38,771 nt of DNA from an uncultured Bacteroidota bacterium. Lineage in GTDB: Bacteria; Bacteroidota; Bacteroidia; Chitinophagales; Chitinophagaceae. A program made the position numbers and the translations under genes. The notes beneath the pieces were generated by a model. That model saw only the letters and a program-made list of their open reading frames with translations, was not told the origin of the DNA and ran no database searches. Positions 19,077 through 26,552 of this stretch are shown piece after piece (position 1 is the stretch's first letter; the number at the start of each line of letters is the position of its first letter). Location: contig CAIVEH010000186.1 in the NCBI GenBank assembly GCA_903904855.1, positions 1-38,771 of the forward strand, in the 5' to 3' direction.

Positions 19077-19369
19077 TCTCACTCCTTGCATAAGTTTTAT
19101 TGATAGTAGCAGATTAATATTTGGATTTTTATTTTGTGAGTACAATCAAACATTCCCTTCTATTTAGGCAAAATTATTTTTCGTATTGCCAATTCACACG
19201 TTTAATCTGAGCTGAAATATTATACAATAAAATTAACAATAATATGAAAAAATACTGAAGGTTTCGTAGATTTTAGGAAGTGGCTTTTATCTTCATGGCA
19301 GGCAATCTGTAGCCGGATAGCAGTACTAAGCCTGTACAACAAAACAATATCCCATCATGACCAGCACGC

Positions 19370-20056
19370 CTAAAATACAAACCTCAACCTGAAATAGGAT
19401 ATAACAGCAAAAAGAATGATATAGAAAACTATAAATGAAAGGATACTGATCAGCAGGTTTTTCTTCCAGTCGGGCACCCACAGCACACCAAATATGATAC
19501 CTACAAGAAACCCCATTATGTGCAGTTCGTAGGCAGTGTTGCCCCTGTTGTGGCTGTGGGCCATCACATAGTTCATGATCATGTAGGTAAGTGCGGCCAC
19601 ACCCAGGGGCATGGGGAAAAAGTTGAGCAGGAAAGATATTTTCCATGGGCTGTAGATCATCAATAGCCCAAGTATGGTGCAAATAGATCCTGATGCGCCC
19701 ACAATAGGCACATCCTGGTTGTAGTATATATGGCTTGCCAGGAGGCTCAGTGCGCCACCGGCTATAAATACCAGCAGCAACCGGGCCGGACCAATAATGT
19801 TCTCCAGCGACCTGCCAAAAAGAAACAGGAACAGCATATTGCCCAGCAGGTGCCCCAGACTGCCGTGTACAAAAAGGGCGGTGGCGAGTGTCCACCACTG
19901 GCCGTAATGCATAAAACCCGAGTAGCGGAATGCCAAAAGGCTATCGTACCTGAAACCAAACGGATAAACGCATATACATATAAGTATTAGTAGCCAGGTA
20001 GCCTGGCTTCCCTGCCGTGGCGCCACACGCGGGCTGTCGTATCGGGTGTTATACAT
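19370..20056 (-). CDS. Rhomboid-family intramembrane serine protease
   Basis: A 228-residue protein with about six membrane segments. The rhomboid motifs are in order: HGSLGHLLGNM (His64, His69, Asn73), the nucleophile Ser122 in VGASGSICTILG, and His179 in ELHIMGFLVG, giving the Ser-His dyad of an active enzyme. Rhomboids cleave transmembrane helices of substrates within the bilayer; the substrate is unknown. It diverges from clpX. An overlapping ORF in another frame is a shadow. Confidence 0.9.
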   Translation of the reverse strand: MYNTRYDSPRVAPRQGSQATWLLILICICVYPFGFRYDSLLAFRYSGFMHYGQWWTLATALFVHGSLGHLLGNMLFLFLFGRSLENIIGPARLLLVFIAGGALSLLASHIYYNQDVPIVGASGSICTILGLLMIYSPWKISFLLNFFPMPLGVAALTYMIMNYVMAHSHNRGNTAYELHIMGFLVGIIFGVLWVPDWKKNLLISILSFIVFYIILFAVISYFRLRFVF

Positions 20057-20101
20057 TTCGGTGGGTTATTCAGCAGGCTTTTAGAATAAATAAGAAATAT
20101 T

Positions 20102-20109
20102 CAAAGATA
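20102..20109 (-). promoter_or_regulatory. Promoter -7 element of the rhomboid gene
   Basis: The minus strand reads TATCTTTG, a match to TAnnTTTG, 46 bases before the ATG at 20056. The same octamer precedes pyrG and the upstream GNAT gene. Confidence 0.4.
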
Positions 20110-20181
20110 AATGTAATTAGCATTATGCACAGGGACAATTATCACAGACAACAATACGCAGTTACAGTGCAATAAAAGTGA

Positions 20182-20216
20182 ACTGCCAATTGTAAACTGC
20201 CAACTGCCATCTGTTC
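20182..20216. repeat. Heptamer array upstream of clpX
   Basis: Consecutive 7-bp units ACTGCCA, ATTGTAA, ACTGCCA, ACTGCCA and TCTGTTC. A 14-base word (20191-20204) recurs in reverse complement at 23661-23674 in another heptamer array. Confidence 0.65.
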
Positions 20217-20235
20217 TCTTATCAACCTTTCTCCG

Positions 20236-20243
20236 TACCTTTG
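20236..20243 (+). promoter_or_regulatory. Promoter -7 element of clpX
   Basis: TACCTTTG matches TAnnTTTG and lies 31 bases before the ATG at 20274. A longer reading of ClpX from the TTG at 20241 would start inside this element, which argues for the ATG. Confidence 0.5.
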
Positions 20244-20273
20244 CGCCTCATATATATAAGTCTGTCTAAAGTA

Positions 20274-21518
20274 ATGGCTAAGCAATCAGAAAAAAAGTGC
20301 TCCTTTTGCGACCGTGCCGAAAGTGAAGTGAATATCCTCTTCACCGGTATTAAAGGCAATATCTGCGATCAATGTATTGAGAATGCTCACTCCCTGCTCA
20401 TAGAGGCTACCACCGAAAAACCCAAAAAAGAAGAACCCAAACCCGACCTTTTTAAAAGCAAACTATTCAAGCCAAGGGAAATAATGTCGTTCCTTGATCA
20501 GTACGTTATTGGCCAGAACGATGCCAAAAAAGTACTATCTGTAGCCATATACAACCACTACAAGCGCCTCACAATGCCTGCAATGGACGATGTGGAGATT
20601 GAAAAATCGAACATAATGATGGTGGGCGAAACCGGTACGGGTAAAACCCTTCTGGCCAAAACCATTGCCCGCCTGCTTCAGGTGCCTTTTGCTATTGTAG
20701 ATGCTACAGTGTTTACCGAGGCCGGATACGTGGGCGAAGATGTGGAAAGCATATTATCGCGCCTGTTGCAGGCCAGCAATTTTGATGTTACTGCTGCCGA
20801 AAGGGGCATTGTTTATATAGACGAACTGGATAAAATAGGCCGTAAAAGCGACAATCCGTCCATTACCCGCGATGTAAGCGGCGAGGGGGTTCAGCAGGCA
20901 TTGCTCAAGCTACTCGAAGGCTCTGAAGTAATGGTGCCTCCGCAGGGCGGCCGCAAGCACCCTGAACAGAAGATGATAAAGGTGAACACCACCAATATCC
21001 TCTTCATCTGTGGTGGCGCTTTTGAAGGAATTGATAAAATGATTGCCCGCCGCATACAGACCTCTGCTATAGGTTATAATGCTATTAAGGCCACAAAAGA
21101 TCTGGACCGTGCCAACCTGCTGCAATATGTAAATGCTCAGGACCTGCGCACATTCGGACTGATACCTGAGCTACTGGGAAGGTTGCCGGTGGTTACCTAC
21201 CTCAATCCGCTGGATGAGGCTTCTCTGAAACGGATACTTACCGAACCTAAGAATGCATTGGTGAAACAATACTCCAGGTTGTTTGAGTTTGAAGGTATCA
21301 AGCTTACGGTTGAAGATGGTGCGCTCAACTACATGGTACAAAAAGCGGTACAGTACAAGCTGGGTGGCCGCGGTCTGCGTGCAATTTGTGAAATGATTCT
21401 CACAGATGCTATGTTCGATCTGCCTTCTGAAAAGCATAATGGCACATTCCATATCACGCTCGATTATGCAAGGCAGATGGTAGAACATGCCAAGCTGGAC
21501 CATCTTAAGGCTGCCTGA
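20274..21518 (+). CDS. clpX: ATP-dependent Clp protease ATP-binding subunit ClpX
   Basis: A 414-residue AAA+ unfoldase that feeds substrates to ClpP. The N-terminal zinc-binding domain has Cys9, Cys12, Cys31 and Cys34 ([17 protein letters not shown]). The AAA+ module has Walker [13 protein letters not shown], the pore loop GYVGEDVES, Walker [12 protein letters not shown] and the [12 protein letters not shown] motif of ClpX. Length and ending are normal. The start chosen is the ATG at 20274, in keeping with the usual ClpX N-terminus and the promoter at 20236-20243. clpP is not adjacent. A heptamer array begins 4 bases after the stop. Confidence 0.97.
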   Translation: MAKQSEKKCSFCDRAESEVNILFTGIKGNICDQCIENAHSLLIEATTEKPKKEEPKPDLFKSKLFKPREIMSFLDQYVIGQNDAKKVLSVAIYNHYKRLTMPAMDDVEIEKSNIMMVGETGTGKTLLAKTIARLLQVPFAIVDATVFTEAGYVGEDVESILSRLLQASNFDVTAAERGIVYIDELDKIGRKSDNPSITRDVSGEGVQQALLKLLEGSEVMVPPQGGRKHPEQKMIKVNTTNILFICGGAFEGIDKMIARRIQTSAIGYNAIKATKDLDRANLLQYVNAQDLRTFGLIPELLGRLPVVTYLNPLDEASLKRILTEPKNALVKQYSRLFEFEGIKLTVEDGALNYMVQKAVQYKLGGRGLRAICEMILTDAMFDLPSEKHNGTFHITLDYARQMVEHAKLDHLKAA

Positions 21519-21522
21519 TTTT

Positions 21523-21606
21523 AAATTCCAAAATCCAAATAACAAATTCCAGGAACCAAATACCAAATTCCAAAAACTAAATTCCAAATAACAAATCCCA
21601 AATTCC
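21523..21606. repeat. Array of twelve 7-bp units after clpX
   Basis: Twelve consecutive heptamers fill 84 bases, mostly AAATTCC with variants such as AAATAAC, AAATACC and AAAATCC. The first nine fall into three 21-bp units (21523-21543, 21544-21564, 21565-21585). On the minus strand they read as Trp-Asn-Leu heptad repeats at the start of a shadow ORF. The array ends 6 bases before the next start codon. Confidence 0.85.
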
Positions 21607-21612
21607 TAAACA

Positions 21613-21792
21613 ATGCAGGATCTTATACAGGAACTAAAAGATAATGCTGGCCTGACTGAAGAACAGGCGCTGCAGGCTATTCTTACAATGAAAGAATATA
21701 TTACCAGCAAAGTGCCCCCCATGTTTAGTGGCTTTGTAGATCAGTTTTTTGCCGGCAACAGCACCAATTCGGAGGTAGATCCTTTGGCTTAA
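21613..21792 (+). CDS. Small soluble protein, 59 residues
   Basis: ATG at 21613 gives 59 codons. The product is a compact acidic helical protein: LIQELKDNAGLTEEQALQAI, then LTMKEYITSKVPPMFSGFVDQFF and a polar tail. The shape recalls short conserved Bacteroidota proteins annotated as hypothetical, but I cannot name the family. It follows clpX after the heptamer array, and its stop overlaps by 4 bases the convergent methyltransferase-like gene. A role linked to ClpX is only positional inference. Confidence 0.65.
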   Translation: MQDLIQELKDNAGLTEEQALQAILTMKEYITSKVPPMFSGFVDQFFAGNSTNSEVDPLA

Positions 21793-22298
21793 TACTTCAG
21801 CACAAAATGCTGCTTTACTTTAAATTCGTCTTTGAACCACAGCAGACCTACCCCGAACAGGTCAATACTCATTTTTACCCGTTTGTCATTGCATAATTTC
21901 TTCCATGCGAGGCTGTGATCTGGTGTATTGTGAATCCCCGGTACTGCTGTTGCACCATTACTTTCTAATTCAGGGAAATACTGATCAAATAGCTGCAGCC
22001 ATTGCTTAGGATACTGCATACGCAGTAAAAGCATATCAGCCTTTTCCGTCAAAGTCTCGCCTTGCTTCAGTGGCAAAAACAAAACATTATGAAACTGATA
22101 GTGGGCAGTTGTTCGGCTCAGGATGTTTTCGAAACGGAGCGGCAACTCAGGGCAGTTTACTATATACTCGCGCGGTATTATCTCCCTGTCCATCAGCACA
22201 CTCTCAATATAATCATAAACAAAAGGCGAATGAGTACCATGCCTGCCCTTAGCTTTCCAGGAGTATATAAAATATTGAATTAAATAATGTACAATCAA
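21789..22298 (-). CDS. Degenerate class I SAM methyltransferase-like protein lacking the SAM-binding core
   Basis: A 169-residue protein. The N-terminus (KAKGRHGTHSPFVYDYIESV) and C-terminus (VKMSIDLFGVGLLWFKDEF, KQHFVLKY) match the ends of a Bacteroidota methyltransferase family usually about 240-270 residues long. A segment like the usual late strands is also present (EKADMLLLRMQYPKQWLQLF). The glycine-rich motif I (ILELGxGxG) expected between residues about 45 and 75 is absent; that region is only ILSRTTAHYQFHNVLFLPLK. It is therefore probably unable to bind SAM. No frameshift or stop is seen, so it is a deleted but open gene. Family placement is from memory of the end motifs. Confidence 0.6.
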   Translation of the reverse strand: MIVHYLIQYFIYSWKAKGRHGTHSPFVYDYIESVLMDREIIPREYIVNCPELPLRFENILSRTTAHYQFHNVLFLPLKQGETLTEKADMLLLRMQYPKQWLQLFDQYFPELESNGATAVPGIHNTPDHSLAWKKLCNDKRVKMSIDLFGVGLLWFKDEFKVKQHFVLKY

Positions 22299-22360
22299 TT
22301 TTCAGGACTTTAAAAATTAAATTCTAATTCGTTGAACCACTAATTTCCTGAAATTCAACC

Positions 22361-22395
22361 ATAACTTATCCCCTATCTCTTATCACTTATCCCCT
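22361..22395. repeat. Heptamer array just after the dihydrofolate reductase stop
   Basis: Five consecutive 7-bp units: ATAACTT, ATCCCCT, ATCTCTT, ATCACTT and ATCCCCT. The array ends 1 base from the stop codon of the minus-strand dihydrofolate reductase gene. Confidence 0.6.
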
Positions 22396-22396
22396 C

Positions 22397-22900
22397 CTAC
22401 ATCTCCACTCTTTCAAATTTCTGAAAGCTATAACTATACAAGTGTTTTTCATCGGCATTATGATTTTCTTCCCAAACCAGCCGCCAGTGTGTATGATCGA
22501 CCACCGGGAAAAAAGTATCGGCATCCTTTATATCAGCATGTACACGGGTAATATACATCCGGTCGGCCATAGGCATGCAGGTTTCAAATATTTTGCCACC
22601 GCCTATTATAAATGCTTCCTCAATATTTTCATTCTGCAATTTATCTACAGCAGCATTTATATCGTCGAACCTCAATACCCCTTCAGGCAACGCCAGTTCG
22701 GGGTTTCCCGACAATACTATATTAAGCCGCCCTGGCAATGGTTTTCCCAGCGACTCATAGGTTTTACGCCCCATGATCACAGGCTTTCCTGTGGTAATAC
22801 GCTTAAAAAACTTAAGGTCTTCAGGCAGATGCCATGGGAGACTGTTATGTTTGCCAATCGCATTATTTTCAGATACTGCAGCAATAAATGAAAGTATCAT
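22397..22900 (-). CDS. folA: Dihydrofolate reductase
   Basis: A 167-residue enzyme reducing dihydrofolate to tetrahydrofolate with NADPH. The N-terminus MILSFIAAVSENNAIGKHNS leads into LPWHLPEDLKFFKRIT with the substrate-binding acidic residue (Glu in PEDL). These are followed by KPVIMGRKTYESLGKPLPGR and EAFIIGGGKIFE, all standard family motifs, and the length is normal. The ATG at 22900 is preferred over the one at 22936 because it gives the normal N-terminus and because a promoter element lies between the two. It follows nth on the same strand after a 100-base gap. Confidence 0.95.
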   Translation of the reverse strand: MILSFIAAVSENNAIGKHNSLPWHLPEDLKFFKRITTGKPVIMGRKTYESLGKPLPGRLNIVLSGNPELALPEGVLRFDDINAAVDKLQNENIEEAFIIGGGKIFETCMPMADRMYITRVHADIKDADTFFPVVDHTHWRLVWEENHNADEKHLYSYSFQKFERVEM

Positions 22901-22923
22901 ATAAATCAGATTAAAGAACGATG

Positions 22924-22931
22924 CAAAATTA
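22924..22931 (-). promoter_or_regulatory. Promoter -7 element of the dihydrofolate reductase gene
   Basis: The minus strand reads TAATTTTG, a TAnnTTTG match, 23 bases before the ATG at 22900. It decides between the two possible starts. Confidence 0.5.
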
Positions 22932-23000
22932 CGCAAACATCATGGCAGGCAGTTGTTTTTCTTTAAAATAGATTTTCACTGACCTAATCGGACATTTTTC

Positions 23001-23651
23001 TCAGGAATCCGGCAGTTGCGTGGTTTTGAAGAATTTACAAACCGGTGTCAGACCGCATTCATGGCATTTAGGCTTTCGGGCTACACATACATACCTGCCA
23101 TGCAATATCAGCCAGTGATGGGCTATAGGCAGCAGTTCTTTTGGAATATTAGCTACCAGTTGTTCTTCTGCATGTAAAGGCGTTTTTGCATTAGTTGTGA
23201 GACCTATGCGCTCAGAAACCCTGAATACATGCGTATCAACCGCCATACCCGGTTTATTAAAGACAACTGATATTATGACGTTAGCCGTTTTCCGCCCAAC
23301 ACCCGGCAGTTGCACAAGGTCTTCCATAGTGGAGGGTACCTGACCACCGAATTTTTCCATCAGCATTGTTGCCATACCTATCAGGTGGCGGGTTTTGTTG
23401 TTGGCAAAAGTTACACTTCTAACAAATGGTTCCACATCATCAAATTCTGCTTTTGCAAGCTTTTCCGGGCCGGGGAATTTTTTAAACAAGGCAGGAGTTA
23501 CCATATTCACGCGCTTATCGGTGCATTGTGCCGAGAGGATCACAGCTACCAATAATTCATAAGGATCAGAATGAGTCAATTCAGTTTCGGCTTCAGGCAT
23601 ATTTTTCTGAAACCAGTCTATTACAAATTTGTATCGCTCCTTTTTGGTCAT
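23001..23651 (-). CDS. nth: Endonuclease III (DNA glycosylase/AP lyase)
   Basis: A 216-residue base-excision repair enzyme that removes oxidised pyrimidines and cleaves the abasic site. The helix-hairpin-helix is LPGVGRKTANV with catalytic Lys121, the catalytic Asp139 is in AVDTHVFRVSERIG, and the iron-sulfur cluster is bound by Cys189, 196, 199 and 205 (C-x6-C-x2-C-x5-C). All key residues are present. A heptamer array begins 8 bases upstream of the start codon. Confidence 0.97.
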   Translation of the reverse strand: MTKKERYKFVIDWFQKNMPEAETELTHSDPYELLVAVILSAQCTDKRVNMVTPALFKKFPGPEKLAKAEFDDVEPFVRSVTFANNKTRHLIGMATMLMEKFGGQVPSTMEDLVQLPGVGRKTANVIISVVFNKPGMAVDTHVFRVSERIGLTTNAKTPLHAEEQLVANIPKELLPIAHHWLILHGRYVCVARKPKCHECGLTPVCKFFKTTQLPDS

Positions 23652-23659
23652 ACGCTTTA

Positions 23660-23694
23660 AGTTGGCAGTTTACACTTTTCAGTTGGCAATTTAC
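23660..23694. repeat. Heptamer array upstream of nth
   Basis: Five consecutive units: AGTTGGC, AGTTTAC, ACTTTTC, AGTTGGC and AATTTAC, giving a 21-bp near-repeat. The word GTTGGCAGTTTACA (23661-23674) is the exact reverse complement of 20191-20204. Confidence 0.65.
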
Positions 23695-23859
23695 ACACCA
23701 TTAAGTTACTGATTGGTGAGCATATTACACTCCTCCAATAGAAAATAGTCATTAAAACAGGGAACAACCAAGGGCAAAAAGCAGCTGTTTTCAAATTTTT
23801 TGCCGCCACATTACCTGAAAACGAAATAATAAAGTATTTTGTGTCGTAATCAGTCTAAA

Positions 23860-24045
23860 ATGAAGAAATACTTTACCACTCTTATAGCTTTAATATTATT
23901 ACTGGCTTTTGCCAGTAGCTGTGGTACCACTACTTACAGACAGAGGGCCTATAAAAGCCCTAAATACATTGGTTACAAAGCACATTGGCATTGGTGGCAC
24001 GCCCATCATTACAGGCCACACGCTCATAATGGCGGTTATTGGTAA
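23860..24045 (+). CDS. Small histidine/tryptophan-rich lipoprotein
   Basis: ATG at 23860 gives 61 residues. A lipoprotein signal (hydrophobic 7-17, lipobox ASSC, Cys21) is followed by a basic stretch and then a tail with seven His and four Trp among about 24 residues (AHWHWWHAHHYRPHAHNGGY). Such a tail suggests metal or haem binding at the envelope, but no family is recognised. A GTG seven codons upstream gives a poorer signal peptide and is rejected. A TATTTTG sequence lies about 20 bases before the ATG. It converges with the outer-membrane protein gene. Confidence 0.65.
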   Translation: MKKYFTTLIALILLLAFASSCGTTTYRQRAYKSPKYIGYKAHWHWWHAHHYRPHAHNGGYW

Positions 24046-24083
24046 TCGGGGTCCGGTAATTAGTTATTACTCTGAGTATAGTA

Positions 24084-24809
24084 TTAATCACCTGTTCTGT
24101 CTATCAGGTCTTCAGCTTCTTTGTTGATATTTCGTCCTTTGCCAAACAGGTATCCGGCAGAGATACCCCATATCCTGTTCTTATCAATTTCGGTACCCAA
24201 TCCTATATCCCTGATACCTGCTGTATAATAGACTCTGAAAAACAGTCCGGTTGGTAATTCATAACCGGCGCTGAGATTAAATCCCATATCAAACATAGCA
24301 ACCGGATTTCTGTAAGTAACAGTTTTATTGAGATCGGAAATGAAGGGTGTGCCCTTAATATCAACTTCTTTCCTTAACTGGTTTTTTCCGGCTATTATGT
24401 AGGATGGTGTTGCACCTATGCCAGCGATAAAACGGCCCTTACCCTGGTGTCCTGTTTTATAAATTAGGTTCACGGGCAAATCGGCATAATAAATAGTCAG
24501 TGTCTGCTTTACCGATGCATTCACGGTATCATTGGTATAATAGGAGAAGTCCCTGCTTTGCCCCTTCTGAGTAATCATTAAACCAGCCTGAAAGTAAAAA
24601 TTCTTATTCAATCCAACATCAATCAAACCACCTGCCCTCCAACTGAATACAGAACTGCTGGATGCTGATGAAAATATCTGGTCAGGAGCAAACTTCATAG
24701 TACTCATACCTATACCAGCTTCTGGGCCATAACCAACCTGAGCTGATAACCTAGAATAAACAATAAAAAAGACCAGCAGCAATAGTTTTCTGTCCAGCAT
24801 ATAATACAT
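24084..24809 (-). CDS. Outer-membrane beta-barrel protein (porin-like)
   Basis: A 241-residue protein with signal peptide (residues 5-23, cleavage after LSAQ) and the strand pattern of the OMP_b-brl_2 family: GYGPEAGIGMSTMKF, KNFYFQAGLMITQKG, DLPVNLIYKTG, RFIAGIGATPSYIIAGK, and a late glycine-rich strand ISAGYLFGKG. It is a paralogue of the next gene upstream, 33 bases away on the same strand, so they look like a tandem duplication in one operon. Starts at residue 1 or 4 are both possible. Function is unknown beyond an outer-membrane location. Confidence 0.8.
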   Translation of the reverse strand: MYYMLDRKLLLLVFFIVYSRLSAQVGYGPEAGIGMSTMKFAPDQIFSSASSSSVFSWRAGGLIDVGLNKNFYFQAGLMITQKGQSRDFSYYTNDTVNASVKQTLTIYYADLPVNLIYKTGHQGKGRFIAGIGATPSYIIAGKNQLRKEVDIKGTPFISDLNKTVTYRNPVAMFDMGFNLSAGYELPTGLFFRVYYTAGIRDIGLGTEIDKNRIWGISAGYLFGKGRNINKEAEDLIDRTGD

Positions 24810-24842
24810 TGTTAGTTTCAGTCTGCCGCAGTTAGCGATTGA

Positions 24843-25547
24843 TTACTTTTTCTGTTTGGTCTCCTTTTTAGTATGGCTGGCATGGCCACCTATCAGGTAA
24901 CCTAGAGTGACACCATAGGCTGATGATTTATAGACATCATACTTGTCGGAGTAGGGATTAAGATTTGTAATACCCATCTGATAGTGAAGGCGTATATAAA
25001 ACCCATTTGCCAGCAGGTAACCTGTATTTATTCCCCAACCCAGATCTAATGGCTTAATATAATCTTTGCCAGCCCTGTTGCCGATAGTCATGTTTCCGGT
25101 TGAACCGGGAAAACCAGTAGTAGGATCGGCATCAATTTTATAGCTGGCACTTAAATTGTAGCCTATATATGGCCCTGTACCAATAAAAAACCGGTTGCCG
25201 CCCTTCTCACCTGTTTTGTATTCAATGTTTAGTGGAATGGTCAGTGTATTAATGTTCCATACCCCTCCTGCGTTTACATAACTTGCAGTTAGTTTTACAC
25301 CATTCATTTCATAAAACAGCCCGGGTTGAAAATATATACTTCCAGTAATACCAATATCCGCTACCCCGCCAATTGCCAATCCTGCTTTCCAACCTGTATT
25401 ATATTTAAAGCTTCCACTAGCCAAATCATTTACCTTCATTGACATAGTGGCCATATTAAAACCTATCTCGGGTGAAAAAGAAATTTGTGCTTCTGCTTTT
25501 GAAGCAAGCAGAGCAATAGAAAATGCTGCCAGAACTATTTTATTCAT
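24843..25547 (-). CDS. Outer-membrane beta-barrel protein (porin-like), paralogue of the following gene
   Basis: A 234-residue protein with signal peptide (1-20, AEAQ) and the same strand series as its neighbour: ISFSPEIGFNMATMSMK, GSIYFQPGLFYEMNG, LTIPLNIEYKTGEKG, RFFIGTGPYIGYNL, WGINTGYLLANGFYIRLHY, and AYGVTLGYLIGG near the end. It ends in a Lys-rich tail. It is probably first in a two-gene operon and has a promoter-like element 25 bases upstream. Confidence 0.8.
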   Translation of the reverse strand: MNKIVLAAFSIALLASKAEAQISFSPEIGFNMATMSMKVNDLASGSFKYNTGWKAGLAIGGVADIGITGSIYFQPGLFYEMNGVKLTASYVNAGGVWNINTLTIPLNIEYKTGEKGGNRFFIGTGPYIGYNLSASYKIDADPTTGFPGSTGNMTIGNRAGKDYIKPLDLGWGINTGYLLANGFYIRLHYQMGITNLNPYSDKYDVYKSSAYGVTLGYLIGGHASHTKKETKQKK

Positions 25548-25572
25548 ATAGGTGTGTTTAGTGTTGTATGAT

Positions 25573-25599
25573 CAAATCTATTGTTTTATTTCTGTCAAA
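25573..25599 (-). promoter_or_regulatory. Putative promoter of the two barrel genes
   Basis: The minus strand has TTTG (25599-25596), 15 bases, then TAGATTTG (25580-25573), a TAnnTTTG match. The ATG is 25 bases further at 25547. The spacing is slightly short. Confidence 0.4.
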
Positions 25600-25624
25600 A
25601 ATACTATGCTGATTTTTTTAGTTT

Positions 25625-26443
25625 TTATTTAGGAAAAAGTGTGCTGTAAATGTGTTTAATCTGAGTGTTTTTAAAGGAAGTTTTCTCATAATTGCTTACC
25701 CATTTTATCCGCCTGACTGAATTCGTCAGAAAAACTTCATCTGCCTCTGAAAGTGCTTGTAAATCAAGTATTTTCTCAGTAACGGGTGTTTGCTCCATAA
25801 TGTACTTTCTCATTACTCCGGCAATGCACCCTTCAGATAATGGGGGTGTATAGAACTGCCCTTTTTTTATCCAGAAAATATTGGCAATTGTACTCTCAAT
25901 GACATTCCCAGCGGTATTGCAGATAAGGGCATCGTTCCATTTTTGTTCCTTAGCTTGCTTTGCTGCAATGGCATAAATTAAGGCATTGGCCGACTTCAGA
26001 TTGCTTAAAGTGTCATTACTTTTATTTAGCCCTTGAGCTATACCTGTAGTAAGGCCGTTTTCATTCAGAAGTAATACAGAATGGTCGAGGGGGAAACATT
26101 CAACCAGGAATCCAGGGTTGTTCTTTTCTGAACTATACAGCCCGCCTCCGGTTGCAAATACCTGCAAACGAACCCGGCAAAGTGCTTCCAGCTTATTTTT
26201 CCGGACTACAGCTAAAACCGCTTTTTCAAGGTATGCTTCGGTAAATAAAACCGGTATGTCATAATAAATCTGCCTCATTCCGGCAAACAACCGCTCCCAG
26301 TGGTATTGCTTCAGATTGATGACGCTATCCTTAACAAGGATAGTTTCAAAAAGGCCATAGCCATACCTAAAAGAGCCATTGTCGATGGGTATCCTGGCTT
26401 CTTCTGCAGCAGTGATTTTACCGTTCAGGTTGATATAATTCAA
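25625..26443 (-). CDS. Class IV PLP-dependent aminotransferase (branched-chain aminotransferase / aminodeoxychorismate lyase type)
   Basis: A 272-residue fold type IV PLP enzyme. The N-terminal IDNGSFRYGYGLFETILV, the PLP lysine Lys150 in TLSNLKSANALIY, and VIESTIANIFWIK with Glu183 are the family's signatures. The size suits either a 4-amino-4-deoxychorismate lyase (PabC, folate synthesis) or a branched-chain or D-amino acid aminotransferase. No folate or branched-chain gene is adjacent to decide. TAATTTCG (26475-26468), a variant -7 box also found before asd, lies 24 bases before the ATG. Confidence 0.85.
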   Translation of the reverse strand: MNYINLNGKITAAEEARIPIDNGSFRYGYGLFETILVKDSVINLKQYHWERLFAGMRQIYYDIPVLFTEAYLEKAVLAVVRKNKLEALCRVRLQVFATGGGLYSSEKNNPGFLVECFPLDHSVLLLNENGLTTGIAQGLNKSNDTLSNLKSANALIYAIAAKQAKEQKWNDALICNTAGNVIESTIANIFWIKKGQFYTPPLSEGCIAGVMRKYIMEQTPVTEKILDLQALSEADEVFLTNSVRRIKWVSNYEKTSFKNTQIKHIYSTLFPK

Positions 26444-26527
26444 GATTATTATGTTTTAATTCCTACCCGAAATTAATGGAATAGTGGTTATTTCGGATGA
26501 TTTTATACATGCACCCCTCCAAATTTG

Positions 26528-26535
26528 TATTTTTG
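26528..26535 (+). promoter_or_regulatory. Promoter -7 element of the lpxD-like gene
   Basis: TATTTTTG matches TAnnTTTG and lies 17 bases before the ATG at 26553. Confidence 0.4.
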
Positions 26536-26552
26536 CTGCAAATACATAGCAT

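Larger units (their letters stand above)
18365..19369. other. About 1 kb of AT-rich DNA without a recognisable gene
   Basis: Between the zinc-knuckle gene and the convergent rhomboid gene no ORF of useful length or coding character was seen apart from a 27-codon frame at 18993. It contains a CCCG/CGGG hairpin at about 18560-18574 and the inverted repeats at 18891-18976. Base composition is visibly richer in A and T than the flanking genes. No known RNA or mobile element was recognised. It may be a regulatory region, an unrecognised RNA gene or a decayed gene. Confidence 0.6.

Noticed and set aside
19326-19898. Minus-strand ORF of 190 codons overlapping the rhomboid gene
   Set aside because: The other frame carries all rhomboid motifs; this one has none.
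20241-20273. Longer ClpX start at TTG
   Set aside because: It would begin within the -7 promoter element, and the usual ClpX N-terminus starts at the ATG at 20274.
21171-21587. Minus-strand ORF of 138 codons beginning with Trp-Asn-Leu heptads
   Set aside because: Its start is the heptamer array read backwards and the rest is antisense to clpX; no independent coding signal.
21523-21606. Possible CRISPR array
   Set aside because: Units are 7 bp with no spacers, no leader and no cas genes.
22901-22936. Longer dihydrofolate reductase start
   Set aside because: Promoter element lies between the two ATGs, and the family begins at MILSFIAAVSEN.
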